DNA of 64,000 nucleotides, taken from positions 74,019 through 138,018 of the forward strand of contig NZ_JBJHBQ010000009.1 of assembly GCF_050485565.1 (NCBI RefSeq), in the 5' to 3' direction. The notes below the pieces were generated by a model, which saw only the letters and a program-made list of their open reading frames with translations, did no database searches and was not told the origin of the DNA. Each line of letters starts with the position of its first letter. The first letter of the stretch is position 1. Both the position numbers and the translations under genes were made by a program. Shown piece after piece: positions 7,768 through 15,989 of the stretch. This DNA is from Glycocaulis sp050485565. GTDB lineage: Bacteria; Pseudomonadota; Alphaproteobacteria; Caulobacterales; Maricaulaceae.

Positions 7768-9141
7768 ATGAGCGGCACCTACACGCCCGGCGGCGAAGGC
7801 CCCCCCATTGAAAGCAAGGATCAGCTCATCGCCCATCTCGCCTCGGGCGAGAAGCCGCGCGAAAGCTGGCGCATCGGCACCGAGCACGAGAAGTTCGGCT
7901 TTACGCTGGAGGGGCACCGCCCACTCCCCTATGAGGGCGACGGGCCGAGTGTGCGCAAGATGCTCGAAGGTCTCACCCGGTTTGGCTGGGAGGTGATCGA
8001 GGAGAACGGCAAGCCGGTTGCGCTCAAACGCAAGGGCGCGTCCATCACGCTGGAACCGGGCGGGCAGTTTGAGCTTTCGGGCGCGCCGCTGGAAAATCTC
8101 CATCAGACTTGTGCCGAGGTGAACGGGCATCTGCGCGAAGTGCGTGAAGTGGCCGATGAGATTGGTGCAGGATTCCTGGGGCTGGGCTTCTCGCCCAAAT
8201 GGTCTCTGGAAGAGACCCCGATGATGCCGAAAGACCGCTACAACATAATGAAGGCTTATATGCCCAAGGTCGGCGGGCTGGGCCATCAGATGATGTTCCG
8301 CTCCTGTACGGTGCAGACCAATCTCGATTTTGGGTCAGAGGCCGATATGCGCGCGAAGTTTCGCGCCTCCATGGCCCTGCAGCCCATCGCCACGGCGCTC
8401 TTTGCCAACTCGCCCTTCGCCGATGGCCGCCCGAACGGCTTTGTCTCCTACCGCGCCCATGTCTGGACCGATGTGGACCCGGACCGCACCGGCATCCTCC
8501 AGTTCGTGTTCGATGAGGGCTTCACCTACGAGCACTATGTCGATTGGGCGCTCGATGCGCCGATGTATTTCGTCAAGCGCGAGGGGCGCTTCCTCGATGC
8601 GTCGGGGCAGAGTTTCCGCGACTTCCTCAAAGGCAAGCTGCCGGCCCTGCCGGGCGAGCTGCCCGTCATGGGTGATTGGGAAGATCACCTCTCCACGCTC
8701 TTTCCCGAGGTGCGCCTGAAGACCTTCCTGGAACAGCGCGGCGCCGATGGCGGGCCGTGGAATAATCTGTGCGCGCTGCCTGCGCTCTGGGTGGGCCTGC
8801 TCTATGACGATACTGCCCTCAACGCTGCGCTGGACCTTGTGAAGGACTGGACGGCGGAAGAACGCGTCGCGCTGCGCCTTGGCGCGGCCCATTGCGGGCT
8901 GAAAACACCCTTCCGCAACACCACGATGCAGGACCTCACCAAGGAGGTGCTGGCCATCGCCCGTTCGGGCCTCAAAGCGCGCGCCCGCCTCAACCATCAT
9001 GGCGAGCACGAGGCGGTCTTCCTCGATGATCTCGATGAAATCGCGGCCAGCGGCATCACGCCCGCCGAGCGCCTGCTGGCGCTCTATAACGGACCGTGGA
9101 ATGGCTCTGTGGAGCCGATCTTCAAGGAAGCGGCGTATTAG
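7768..9141 (+). CDS. gshA: Glutamate-cysteine ligase
   Basis: Catalyses the first step of glutathione synthesis, ATP-dependent joining of glutamate and cysteine. The 457-aa protein belongs to the GCS2 (plant/alphaproteobacterial) class: RIGTEHEKFGF near residue 40, ITLEPGGQFELSGAPL, SPKWSLEETPMMPKDRYNIMKAYMP, MMFRSCTVQTNLDF and RAHVWTDVDPDR are family blocks. ATG 7768 was chosen because GGGAG precedes it and family members start near here; the frame is open upstream to 7711. Glutathione would also serve the glutaredoxin encoded at 26268. Confidence 0.95.
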   Translation: MSGTYTPGGEGPPIESKDQLIAHLASGEKPRESWRIGTEHEKFGFTLEGHRPLPYEGDGPSVRKMLEGLTRFGWEVIEENGKPVALKRKGASITLEPGGQFELSGAPLENLHQTCAEVNGHLREVREVADEIGAGFLGLGFSPKWSLEETPMMPKDRYNIMKAYMPKVGGLGHQMMFRSCTVQTNLDFGSEADMRAKFRASMALQPIATALFANSPFADGRPNGFVSYRAHVWTDVDPDRTGILQFVFDEGFTYEHYVDWALDAPMYFVKREGRFLDASGQSFRDFLKGKLPALPGELPVMGDWEDHLSTLFPEVRLKTFLEQRGADGGPWNNLCALPALWVGLLYDDTALNAALDLVKDWTAEERVALRLGAAHCGLKTPFRNTTMQDLTKEVLAIARSGLKARARLNHHGEHEAVFLDDLDEIAASGITPAERLLALYNGPWNGSVEPIFKEAAY

Positions 9142-9148
9142 GGGGTTC

Positions 9149-9250
9149 CCCTCGTCCTTCGAGACGCTCGCTTCGCTCGCCCTCAGGATGAGGGGAAACG
9201 CCCTTTATTCCTCATCCTGAGGAGGCCGAAGGCCGTCTCGAAGGACGAGG
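9149..9250. repeat. Paired inverted palindromic element, family 2, copy A
   Basis: The left half runs CCTCGTCCTTCGAGA to TCAGGATGAGG; the right half is its inverse, CCTCATCCTGAGG to TCTCGAAGGACGAGG, with a CCGAAGGCCG hairpin inside. The whole 102-bp element could form a large cruciform. Copy B is at 45889-45994. It lies between the convergent gshA and speY genes. Confidence 0.85.
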
Positions 9251-9257
9251 AATAAAA

Positions 9258-9287
9258 AGAACCCCGGATGTTGCCATCCGGGGTTTT
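9258..9287. terminator. Bidirectional terminator between gshA and speY
   Basis: A-rich flank, then ACCCCGGATG, loop TTGC, CATCCGGGGT and TTTT. Nine or more GC-rich pairs, with A-run and T-run on opposite sides, suit termination of both converging transcripts. Its core is the reverse complement of the hairpin at 3145-3176. Confidence 0.85.
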
Positions 9288-9311
9288 CGCGTTCTTGAAG
9301 AGGCGTGAAGC

Positions 9312-10358
9312 CTAGTCCTCGAACATGTCCGCAAAGCGCCGGCGCGGACGGTTTTTCCACGCGCCGCGATGGAAGACGTCAGAGACGATGACCGGGGCCA
9401 CGGTGGTGGCTTCGGCATAGACCATCTGCTCCAGCGTGACATCGACCTTGCCCCAGCTGCATGCCTCTTTCAGCGTGGAGGAGGAGCAGGCACCATCGCG
9501 CACATCGGCGACCGTGATCTGCACCGCGTATTCGTGCATCGGCACTTCGTGGCCGAGGATTTCGGCGCACACGACCGTGTCCTGCGCGAAGTTCTTCGGC
9601 ACGCCGCCGCCGACCATGAACAGGCCCGTCTTGCCGGCCTTGATCTTGATGTCGGTCAGCTCGCGGAAATCGGCCACGGCGTCGATGGCGAGATAGGGCT
9701 TTTTCGCCTTCATGCGCTCGACCTGGTGCTTCACGAGGCCAAAGCCCGCCGAGCAGTCAGCAAAGGCCGGCACGAAGATCGGCACGCCGTGCTTATAGCA
9801 CTCCTCGATGAGGGAGCCTTCCTTCTTCGCATTACCATCGGCCAGCCATTTGCCCATCGCCTTGATGAAGGCGCGGCTCGAGATCGGCTTCGGATCAAGG
9901 CTGTCGGCAATGTCACCGATAGTGTGATCGGTGGTCTGCAGTTCTTCCTCGTCGATATAGGTGTCGTAGATCCGGTCGATATAGAGATCACGCAGGATGC
10001 GGTCGTCCGGGATTTCCTTGGCCTGATAGTGCTTGAAGCCCAGAGCCTCGAAGAAATCCATGTCGACGATGGATGCGCCGGTAGCGACGATGGCGTCGAC
10101 CATGTTGTTGCGCACCATGTCGCGCCAGACATGCATGCAGCCGCCTGCGCTGGTTGAACCGGCGAGGGTGAGGATGACCGAGCAGTCCTTGTCGGCCACG
10201 GCCGCTTGCAGGATGCGGGCAGCGCGCGCGGCATCGCGGCTGGAGAAGCTCATCTTCTCCCACGCATCGATGATGACGCGGCCATCAAAGCTCGCAATAT
10301 CGATATGCTCGACCGGGCTGGAGAGCAGCTCGGCCTTACGGTTGGTTTGATCGTTCAT
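9312..10358 (-). CDS. speY: Deoxyhypusine synthase family protein, probable homospermidine synthase
   Basis: 348 aa with the deoxyhypusine synthase fold: NAD-binding LAGSTSAGGCMHVWRDMVRNNMVDAIVATGAS near the N-terminus and the active-site block EACSWGK with Lys304, the lysine that forms the enzyme-spermidine intermediate in the eukaryotic enzyme. Bacteria lack eIF5A, and bacterial homologues with this lysine make homospermidine, so that is the likely reaction. The gene begins directly after the stop of the adjacent PLP decarboxylase (TAA then ATG, no gap), implying one operon that makes and consumes a diamine. It ends at a strong bidirectional terminator. Confidence 0.88.
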   Translation of the reverse strand: MNDQTNRKAELLSSPVEHIDIASFDGRVIIDAWEKMSFSSRDAARAARILQAAVADKDCSVILTLAGSTSAGGCMHVWRDMVRNNMVDAIVATGASIVDMDFFEALGFKHYQAKEIPDDRILRDLYIDRIYDTYIDEEELQTTDHTIGDIADSLDPKPISSRAFIKAMGKWLADGNAKKEGSLIEECYKHGVPIFVPAFADCSAGFGLVKHQVERMKAKKPYLAIDAVADFRELTDIKIKAGKTGLFMVGGGVPKNFAQDTVVCAEILGHEVPMHEYAVQITVADVRDGACSSSTLKEACSWGKVDVTLEQMVYAEATTVAPVIVSDVFHRGAWKNRPRRRFADMFED

Positions 10359-11609
10359 TTAGCGTCTCTTGATAAGGCGTTGCCGGCGGCGTCGCAGCCG
10401 GGTGAAGGGGACGACCGAGCCTTCGCTCTGCTGCTCGCGTTCGGGCGAAGCCAGCACGGGCTGATCGTACAGCGAATGCCAAGGGTAGTCGGAAACCGTG
10501 ACAGTCTCCACATCCCCGAAGCCATTAAAGCGCGTGGCCATTGCGGTGCCATAAGCGCCCAGCATGCCAAACTCGATGACATCGCCTTCCTTCAGGTCGG
10601 CAGGCAGGTCATACGGGCCGGGCATGGAATCGATGGAATCACACGTCGGGCCATAGAGCCGGAACGGCGCGGTCTGCGGGCTCAGCTCGCCATTGGCGCG
10701 GTGCACACGCATCGGATAGCTCCAGCGCGCATGCACGATGTCAAACAGGCAGCCATAAGAGCCGTCATTCATGTAAACCGCGTCGCCCTTGATCAGCTCC
10801 ACGCGCGTCAGCACGGATACGGCCTCGGCAACCAGCGCGCGGCCCGGCTCGCACCACAGATCGGCGTTCTCAAGGACCATCATGTCCTCGAAGGCGTGCT
10901 CGATGGCGCGCACATAGTCTTCCAGCGGCGGCGGGGTGAGGCCGGGATAGATGGACGGAAAACCGCCACCCACATCCACAATATCCACCGTCACACCGGC
11001 GCGCGCGATCAGGCGCGAGGCTTCCATCATGGCCGCGCGATAGGCGCTGGGCGCCATGCACTGGCTGCCGACATGGAAGCTCACACCCAGCTCGTGCGCG
11101 TGGGCGCGGGCCAGCCGGATCAGGTCAGGGGCCTCAGCCTCGGTCGCGCCGAACTTGCCGGCCAGTGGCAGGGTCGCGCCGTCATTGGAGACAGCCAGGC
11201 GCACCACCAGCGTCAGGTCGCGGGCATGACCGGTCTCCTGCAGGATTTTCTGCAGTTCGGCTTCGCAATCGAGGACGAAGATTTTCACGCCATGGTCGTG
11301 ATAGGCGGACGCGATGGCGCGCCGGCTCTTCACCGGATGCATGAAGGCCATGGTGGCATCAGGACACCGGCTGGCAATCAGCTCGACCTCCGGCAGGGAG
11401 GCGACGTCAAACCAGCGATGACCCGCTGCATACAGCGCATCGATCACCCATGGCGAAGGGTTCGCCTTCACGGCGTAGAGAACTTCACCCGGAAAATGTT
11501 CCTGGAACCAGCGGGACGCTACGGCCAGACGGTCAGGCCGCGCGCACGCGACCGGGCCATCGACGGGCCGAAGGCGGACCAGGTCCAGGGGCGTATGGTG
11601 CTCGGACAA
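10359..11609 (-). CDS. Ornithine/lysine decarboxylase, PLP fold type III
   Basis: 416 aa, with an alanine-racemase-fold barrel then a beta domain. PLP-binding Lys48 lies in YAVKANP; other family blocks are HVGSQC, VDVGGGFP, WCEPGRALVAEA and PTCDSIDSMPG, whose Cys323-Asp pair is the eukaryotic-type ODC active-site motif. It should decarboxylate ornithine, lysine or both to putrescine or cadaverine; specificity cannot be read from sequence. The start is TTG 11609 behind AGGGGG, and no ATG is available nearby. The gene is first in an operon with speY. Confidence 0.9.
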   Translation of the reverse strand: MSEHHTPLDLVRLRPVDGPVACARPDRLAVASRWFQEHFPGEVLYAVKANPSPWVIDALYAAGHRWFDVASLPEVELIASRCPDATMAFMHPVKSRRAIASAYHDHGVKIFVLDCEAELQKILQETGHARDLTLVVRLAVSNDGATLPLAGKFGATEAEAPDLIRLARAHAHELGVSFHVGSQCMAPSAYRAAMMEASRLIARAGVTVDIVDVGGGFPSIYPGLTPPPLEDYVRAIEHAFEDMMVLENADLWCEPGRALVAEAVSVLTRVELIKGDAVYMNDGSYGCLFDIVHARWSYPMRVHRANGELSPQTAPFRLYGPTCDSIDSMPGPYDLPADLKEGDVIEFGMLGAYGTAMATRFNGFGDVETVTVSDYPWHSLYDQPVLASPEREQQSEGSVVPFTRLRRRRQRLIKRR

Positions 11610-11824
11610 CTCACGAGACCCCCTGTTAGCAGTTAACCCAATCCGGCATCGTCACCTCCGCCGGGACTGCGCATTTAGGGCCTCGCTGCGGCGCTGTAAA
11701 GAGAAATTGCACAGCAGCGCAAAGACATGCGGCAACCGGTGCCGGAAAGGGTGGCACACACAGTTTCGTATGGCATAACACGAACGCGCCAACGGCCAAA
11801 AAGTGCCGGGTGGAGGGGATAAAA

Positions 11825-12625
11825 ATGACAGCGAAGAATCTCGCCTTGTCGGTCGACCAGGTTACGAAGACCTACGGCACGGCGGTCGCCCTTTCTGGCG
11901 CCAGCCTGAGCGTGGAGCCGGGCGAGATGGTGGCGCTGATCGGCGCTTCGGGTTCAGGCAAGTCCACCCTGCTGCGTCTGGCCTCGGGCCTGGTGCTGGC
12001 TGATGCCGGTTCTGGCGCTATCCGCCTGTTTGGCGAGAAGGTGCAGGAGAATGGCAAGCTGTCGGCGCGCGTGCGCCGGGCACGTGCCAGGGTCGGTTTC
12101 ATCTTCCAGCAATTCAATCTTGTTACCCGCGCCAGCCTCTACGCCAACGCGATGCTGGGATCGCTCGGCCAGATTGCGCCCTGGCGCGGCATTACCGGCT
12201 CGTTCCCGGATGATGTACGCAAGCGCGCCATGGAGGCGCTGGAGCGCGTTGGCGTGGCCGGGCATGCTGGCAAGCGCGCGGCCAATCTGTCTGGCGGCCA
12301 GCAGCAGCGCGGCGCGATTGCGCGCGCTCTGGTGCAGCGCGCCGAGGCGATTTTCGCCGACGAACCCATTGCCTCGCTCGATCCTGTGTCTGCGCGCCGC
12401 GTCATGCGTCTCCTGGCAGAGCTGAACGAACAGGACGGCATGACGGTGGTGGTGACGCTCCACCAGGTCGATTACGCGCTGAAATACTGCCGCCGGGCGG
12501 TCGCGCTGAAAGCAGGCCAGATCATTTATGACGGCCCTATTTCCGGGCTGACGCGTGAACGCCTGATCGAGATCTACGGCGATGAATACCGCGATGTGAT
12601 GGACGAGGAGCCCGTGCGCGCATGA
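11825..12625 (+). CDS. phnC: Phosphonate-type ABC transporter ATP-binding protein
   Basis: 266-aa ABC ATPase of the PhnC group. Walker A is GASGSGKST, Q-loop FIFQQFNLV, signature LSGGQQQR, Walker B AIFADEPIASLDP, and switch His in VVVTLHQVDYAL. It should energise uptake of phosphonate, phosphite or phosphate through the fused PhnDE partner whose ATG overlaps the phnC stop (12622-12625). ATG 11825 is preceded by GGAGGGG; a GTG at 11810 is the alternative. A 215-bp divergent spacer separates it from the polyamine operon, and I see no convincing Pho box in that spacer. Confidence 0.9.
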   Translation: MTAKNLALSVDQVTKTYGTAVALSGASLSVEPGEMVALIGASGSGKSTLLRLASGLVLADAGSGAIRLFGEKVQENGKLSARVRRARARVGFIFQQFNLVTRASLYANAMLGSLGQIAPWRGITGSFPDDVRKRAMEALERVGVAGHAGKRAANLSGGQQQRGAIARALVQRAEAIFADEPIASLDPVSARRVMRLLAELNEQDGMTVVVTLHQVDYALKYCRRAVALKAGQIIYDGPISGLTRERLIEIYGDEYRDVMDEEPVRA

Positions 12626-14625
12626 TGGCCTTCGTCCGTATTCTCGCCGCGTTCGCGCTGGTTTGTGTCAGCGGTGTGGCCACCGCGCAGGAGCGCGAGC
12701 GTATCGTGTTCTCCGTCATTTCCACCGAGCAGACAGAGGCCGTAGAAGCCCTGTGGCAGCCCTTCGTAGCAGACATGGAGGAGACGACCGGGCTTGATAT
12801 CGAGCTGGTCTCGGCCATCGACTATGCCGGTGTGATCGAGGCGATGCGCTTTGGTCAGGTCGATGTGGGCTGGTTCTCCAACCTCTCCGGCCTGCAGGCG
12901 ATCCGGCTGGCCGATGCGGAGGTGTTCGCCAAGACGCTCTATCCGGGCGGGCAGGAGGGCTATCGCTCCGTCATCCTGGTACGCGAAGACAGCCCGATCC
13001 GCACGCTGGAAGACCTGCTGGTATGCGATGGCTCGATGTCTTTCGCGCTGGGTGATCCCAACTCCACCTCAGGCACGCTGGTACCGCTGGCCTATATCTT
13101 TGCGCCGCGCGGGATCGACCCGCAGTCCTGCTTTGCACAAGTGACCAACGCCAATCACGAGCAGACAGCGCTCGCTGTCGCCAACGGTTTCGTCGATGCG
13201 GGCACCAATAACACGACCAATCTGGGCCGGCTTGCCCAGACCCGCCCCGAAGCGCTGGCGGGTCTGCGCATTCTCTGGTCCTCGCCGCTGATCCAGACAG
13301 ACCCGATAGTCTGGCGCCGCGACCTGTCCGAGGAGACGAAGGCCGAGCTCCTCTCCTTCTTCCTCACTTACGGGTTCCGCGGAGATGCCGCGCAGCGCGA
13401 ATACGAGCAGGGGGTTCTCGATACCCTTTTCCTGGGCGGCTTCCTGCCCGCCACGGACGAACATCTTCTGCCGATCCGCCGCCTGGAGCTGATGCGTGAT
13501 CTGGCCGAGACGCAGGCCAGCGAGGCATTCGAAGAGGGCGAGCGCTCGGCCCGGCTGGAACAGATCGAGCTGGCCATGCGCGAGCTGGCCGTTGAAGAGC
13601 GCCGCGTCGCCGTGCGTGACCTTGCCGACAATCTCATGGATGCACGCGCCCGGATGGATGCCGAGCCCGATGCCGCCAGTGCCGAGATCACGACCCTTGT
13701 GGCTGCTTTCCTGGCAGCCCAGCCCCGCATCGAGGTGGAGCGCCGGATACGCCGCGTCACCGCCGGAGAGCTCACGCGCGGCATGATTGGCCTTGGATCG
13801 GGGCTGGCACTTTTCGCGGTACTGATGATCCGCTCGCGTCCGCCCCGCTTCGGGCCGTCACGCCTGATGAGCGACCGGCTGATCGATGCCGCCATCTGGT
13901 CGGGTCTGTTTGGTCTGCTGATCTGGAGCTTCTGGCCGGCCGAAATGTTCAAAATCCCGCTTCTGGGTACGAACGCGCCGCGCATGGGCGAGTACATAGC
14001 CGGCTTCTTCCAGCTCGATCTGGACGGCTGGGAGACCTATGCCCGCCAGACACTCATCACCGTGCAGATCGCGCTGTGGGGCACGGTGGTGGCCGTTATC
14101 GCGGCCATTCCGTTCGGTCTCATGGCGTCGCGCAATATCGCGCCTGTGTGGATCGTGCAGCCTGTGCGCCGCCTGATGGACGCGTTCCGCGCCATCAACG
14201 AGCTGGTCGTGGCCGCCATCTTCGTGGCAGCGGTCGGGCTTGGCCCGTTTGCCGGTGTGATGGCGCTGGCGCTGCACACCACAGGGGTTCTCGCCAAGCT
14301 GTTCTCCGAAGCCGTCGAAGCCATTGATGACGGGCCTGTGGAGGGCGTGCGCGCCACCGGCGCCGGGCCGATGAACGAGGTGGTGTGGGGCGTGATCCCG
14401 CAGGTCATCCCGCTCTGGGCGTCCTATGCCCTCTACCGGTTTGAATCCAACACCCGCGCGGCGACCATTCTGGGCCTCATCGGTGCGGGCGGTATCGGCC
14501 AGGTGCTGATCCAGAACATCCGCTCGTTCGAATACGGTAAGACGGCAACCATCCTGCTGATCATCATCGCAGCCGTGACAGCGGTGGATCTGATCTCGCA
14601 AATGCTGCGCAGACGGCTGGTCTGA
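12622..14625 (+). CDS. Fused phosphonate-type substrate-binding protein and permease (PhnD-PhnE)
   Basis: One 667-aa polypeptide. A signal-like segment (1-23) leads into a PhnD-type binding domain (about 25-290) with DYAGVIEAMRFGQVDVGWF, the anion-binding loop DPNSTSG (145-151) and TNANHEQTALAV. A charged, coiled-coil-like linker (about 295-380) is followed by a membrane segment near 387-403 with RSRPPR after it, then a PhnE-type permease with an EAA loop near 563 (EAVEAIDDGPVEGVRATGAG). The binding domain would be tethered on the periplasmic face. PhnD and PhnE are normally separate genes. No internal stop or start site indicates two proteins. The ligand could be phosphonate, phosphite or phosphate. 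Confidence 0.9.
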   Translation: MMAFVRILAAFALVCVSGVATAQERERIVFSVISTEQTEAVEALWQPFVADMEETTGLDIELVSAIDYAGVIEAMRFGQVDVGWFSNLSGLQAIRLADAEVFAKTLYPGGQEGYRSVILVREDSPIRTLEDLLVCDGSMSFALGDPNSTSGTLVPLAYIFAPRGIDPQSCFAQVTNANHEQTALAVANGFVDAGTNNTTNLGRLAQTRPEALAGLRILWSSPLIQTDPIVWRRDLSEETKAELLSFFLTYGFRGDAAQREYEQGVLDTLFLGGFLPATDEHLLPIRRLELMRDLAETQASEAFEEGERSARLEQIELAMRELAVEERRVAVRDLADNLMDARARMDAEPDAASAEITTLVAAFLAAQPRIEVERRIRRVTAGELTRGMIGLGSGLALFAVLMIRSRPPRFGPSRLMSDRLIDAAIWSGLFGLLIWSFWPAEMFKIPLLGTNAPRMGEYIAGFFQLDLDGWETYARQTLITVQIALWGTVVAVIAAIPFGLMASRNIAPVWIVQPVRRLMDAFRAINELVVAAIFVAAVGLGPFAGVMALALHTTGVLAKLFSEAVEAIDDGPVEGVRATGAGPMNEVVWGVIPQVIPLWASYALYRFESNTRAATILGLIGAGGIGQVLIQNIRSFEYGKTATILLIIIAAVTAVDLISQMLRRRLV

Positions 14626-14643
14626 CGCCGCAGACAGGCCGGG

Positions 14644-14694
14644 TTGTCACAGGACTGACACGTTTCTGTATCGGTGCTGACATGGAGTTGTGAC
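14644..14694 (+). promoter_or_regulatory. Candidate PhoB-binding array (five 11-bp-spaced repeats)
   Basis: Five 7-mers begin at 14644 (TTGTCAC), 14655 (CTGACAC), 14666 (CTGTATC), 14677 (CTGACAT) and 14688 (TTGTGAC), each exactly 11 bp apart. The PhoB half-site consensus is CTGTCAT/C with 11-bp periodicity; each unit matches at 5-6 of 7 positions. The array ends 47 bp before the pstS-like start, which fits activation of that gene under phosphate starvation. Confidence 0.75.
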
Positions 14695-14741
14695 AATAGC
14701 GGCGTCATGTAGGTGTCCAGCCAGTTCCGAAGGGATGACCC

Positions 14742-15881
14742 ATGAAACTTGCCGCTCTTGCTTTTGCTTCTGCTGCCGTGCTCGCTGTTTCACTGAGCGC
14801 AGGCGTTGAGGCGCAATCGCGCGATTCCATCCGCATTGTCGGTTCTTCCACCGTGTTCCCGTTCACCACGGCCACGTCGGAGAACTTTGGAGCGACCTCC
14901 GGTTTTCGCACGCCGGTGGTGGAATCGACCGGTACTGGCGGCGGAATGAATCTGTTCTGCGGCGGTGTGGGCCTGCGCCATCCCGATATTACCGGCGCGT
15001 CGCGCCGCATGCTGCCGAGCGAGTTTGAGCTGTGCCGGCGCAATGGCGTGCGCGAAATCACCGAAATCCCGGTTGGCTATGACGGTATCGTCATCACCCG
15101 CGCGGCCGGTACGCCCTCTATCGATTTCCAGCGCCGCGATCTGTTCCTTGCGCTCGCCTTCACCATCCCCATGCCGGTTGATGACGCTGGCGAGCCGGTG
15201 TTCAGCGCCAGCGGGCAGATGCTCGCGGGCCGCGATTTCAACGATGTTGCCGGTTATTCGTGTGAAGCCTTCATTCCCAATCCGCACCGGCGCTGGTCGG
15301 ATGTCTCCAATGATCTGCCGTCTGACCGGATCGAGGTGATCGGCCCGCCCCCGACCTCCGGTACGCGCGATTCCCTGATCGAACTTGGTATCCAGCCGGG
15401 CGCGCGCCAGATCGAGTGCCTTGATGCGCTGCGCAGCAGCGACCGCAACCGGTTTGAGGAAATCTCCAGCCGCCTGCGCGAGGACGGCCCCTGGATTGAT
15501 GGCGGCGAGAACGACAATGTGATCGTCCAGACCGTGGCCAATTCCGGCACCGCCGTTGGTGTGTTCGGCTATTCCTATCTCGAACAGAATATGGACCGGC
15601 TGGTGGCCGCGACCATTGAAGGCGTCGAGCCGGAGTATGACGACATTTCCGAAGGCGTCTATCCGATTGCCCGCTCCATGTTCGTCTATGTGAAGAACCA
15701 GCACGTTGCGGCCGTTCCGGGTATCCGCGAATGGGTTGAAGAGCTTACCAGCGAAGATGCCTTCGGCCCGTTTGGCTATCTGGCTGATCGCGGCCTTGTC
15801 GCGCTGCCGGAAGCCGCCCGCGATGAGGTGCGCGAACGCTCGCTCTCTCTCACGCCGATGACAGGCATTGACGCGCACTAG
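14742..15881 (+). CDS. PstS-like phosphate-binding protein
   Basis: 379 aa with a cleavable signal peptide (about 1-24, ending VEAQ). The PstS/PBP-like-2 signatures are present: GSSTVFPFTTATSENFG, ESTGTGGGMNLFC, GASRRM, EIPVGYDGIVI and PTSGTRDS, the loops that hold phosphate by hydrogen bonds. It should bind phosphate in the periplasm. No pstC, pstA or pstB follows; the next gene encodes an unrelated pentapeptide protein. It lies 116 bp after the PhnDE fusion, behind a Pho-box-like array. Its permease partner is either elsewhere or, speculatively, the neighbouring Phn-type transporter. Confidence 0.9.
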   Translation: MKLAALAFASAAVLAVSLSAGVEAQSRDSIRIVGSSTVFPFTTATSENFGATSGFRTPVVESTGTGGGMNLFCGGVGLRHPDITGASRRMLPSEFELCRRNGVREITEIPVGYDGIVITRAAGTPSIDFQRRDLFLALAFTIPMPVDDAGEPVFSASGQMLAGRDFNDVAGYSCEAFIPNPHRRWSDVSNDLPSDRIEVIGPPPTSGTRDSLIELGIQPGARQIECLDALRSSDRNRFEEISSRLREDGPWIDGGENDNVIVQTVANSGTAVGVFGYSYLEQNMDRLVAATIEGVEPEYDDISEGVYPIARSMFVYVKNQHVAAVPGIREWVEELTSEDAFGPFGYLADRGLVALPEAARDEVRERSLSLTPMTGIDAH

Positions 15882-15989
15882 AGTGCCGTTCGGCCGGGCG
15901 TTCGGTCTATCAACGCGGCGTTAAGCCCGTCCGGGCTATCCTGTAACGCGTAGGCGGGTCCTTTTCGGATCCGGCGAAGTGGCAGGGAC

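Noticed and set aside
9312..10358. Protein hypusination (archaeal/eukaryotic eIF5A pathway)
   Set aside because: Bacteria lack the eIF5A substrate; the pairing with a decarboxylase fits homospermidine synthesis better.
11610..11824. Pho box upstream of phnC
   Set aside because: I looked for 11-bp phased CTGTCAT-like words and found only weak fragments such as CTGTAAA without a phased partner.
14790..15878. A 362-codon minus-strand frame opposite the pstS-like gene
   Set aside because: Composition matches a mirrored GC-rich frame; the sense gene has a signal peptide and PstS motifs.
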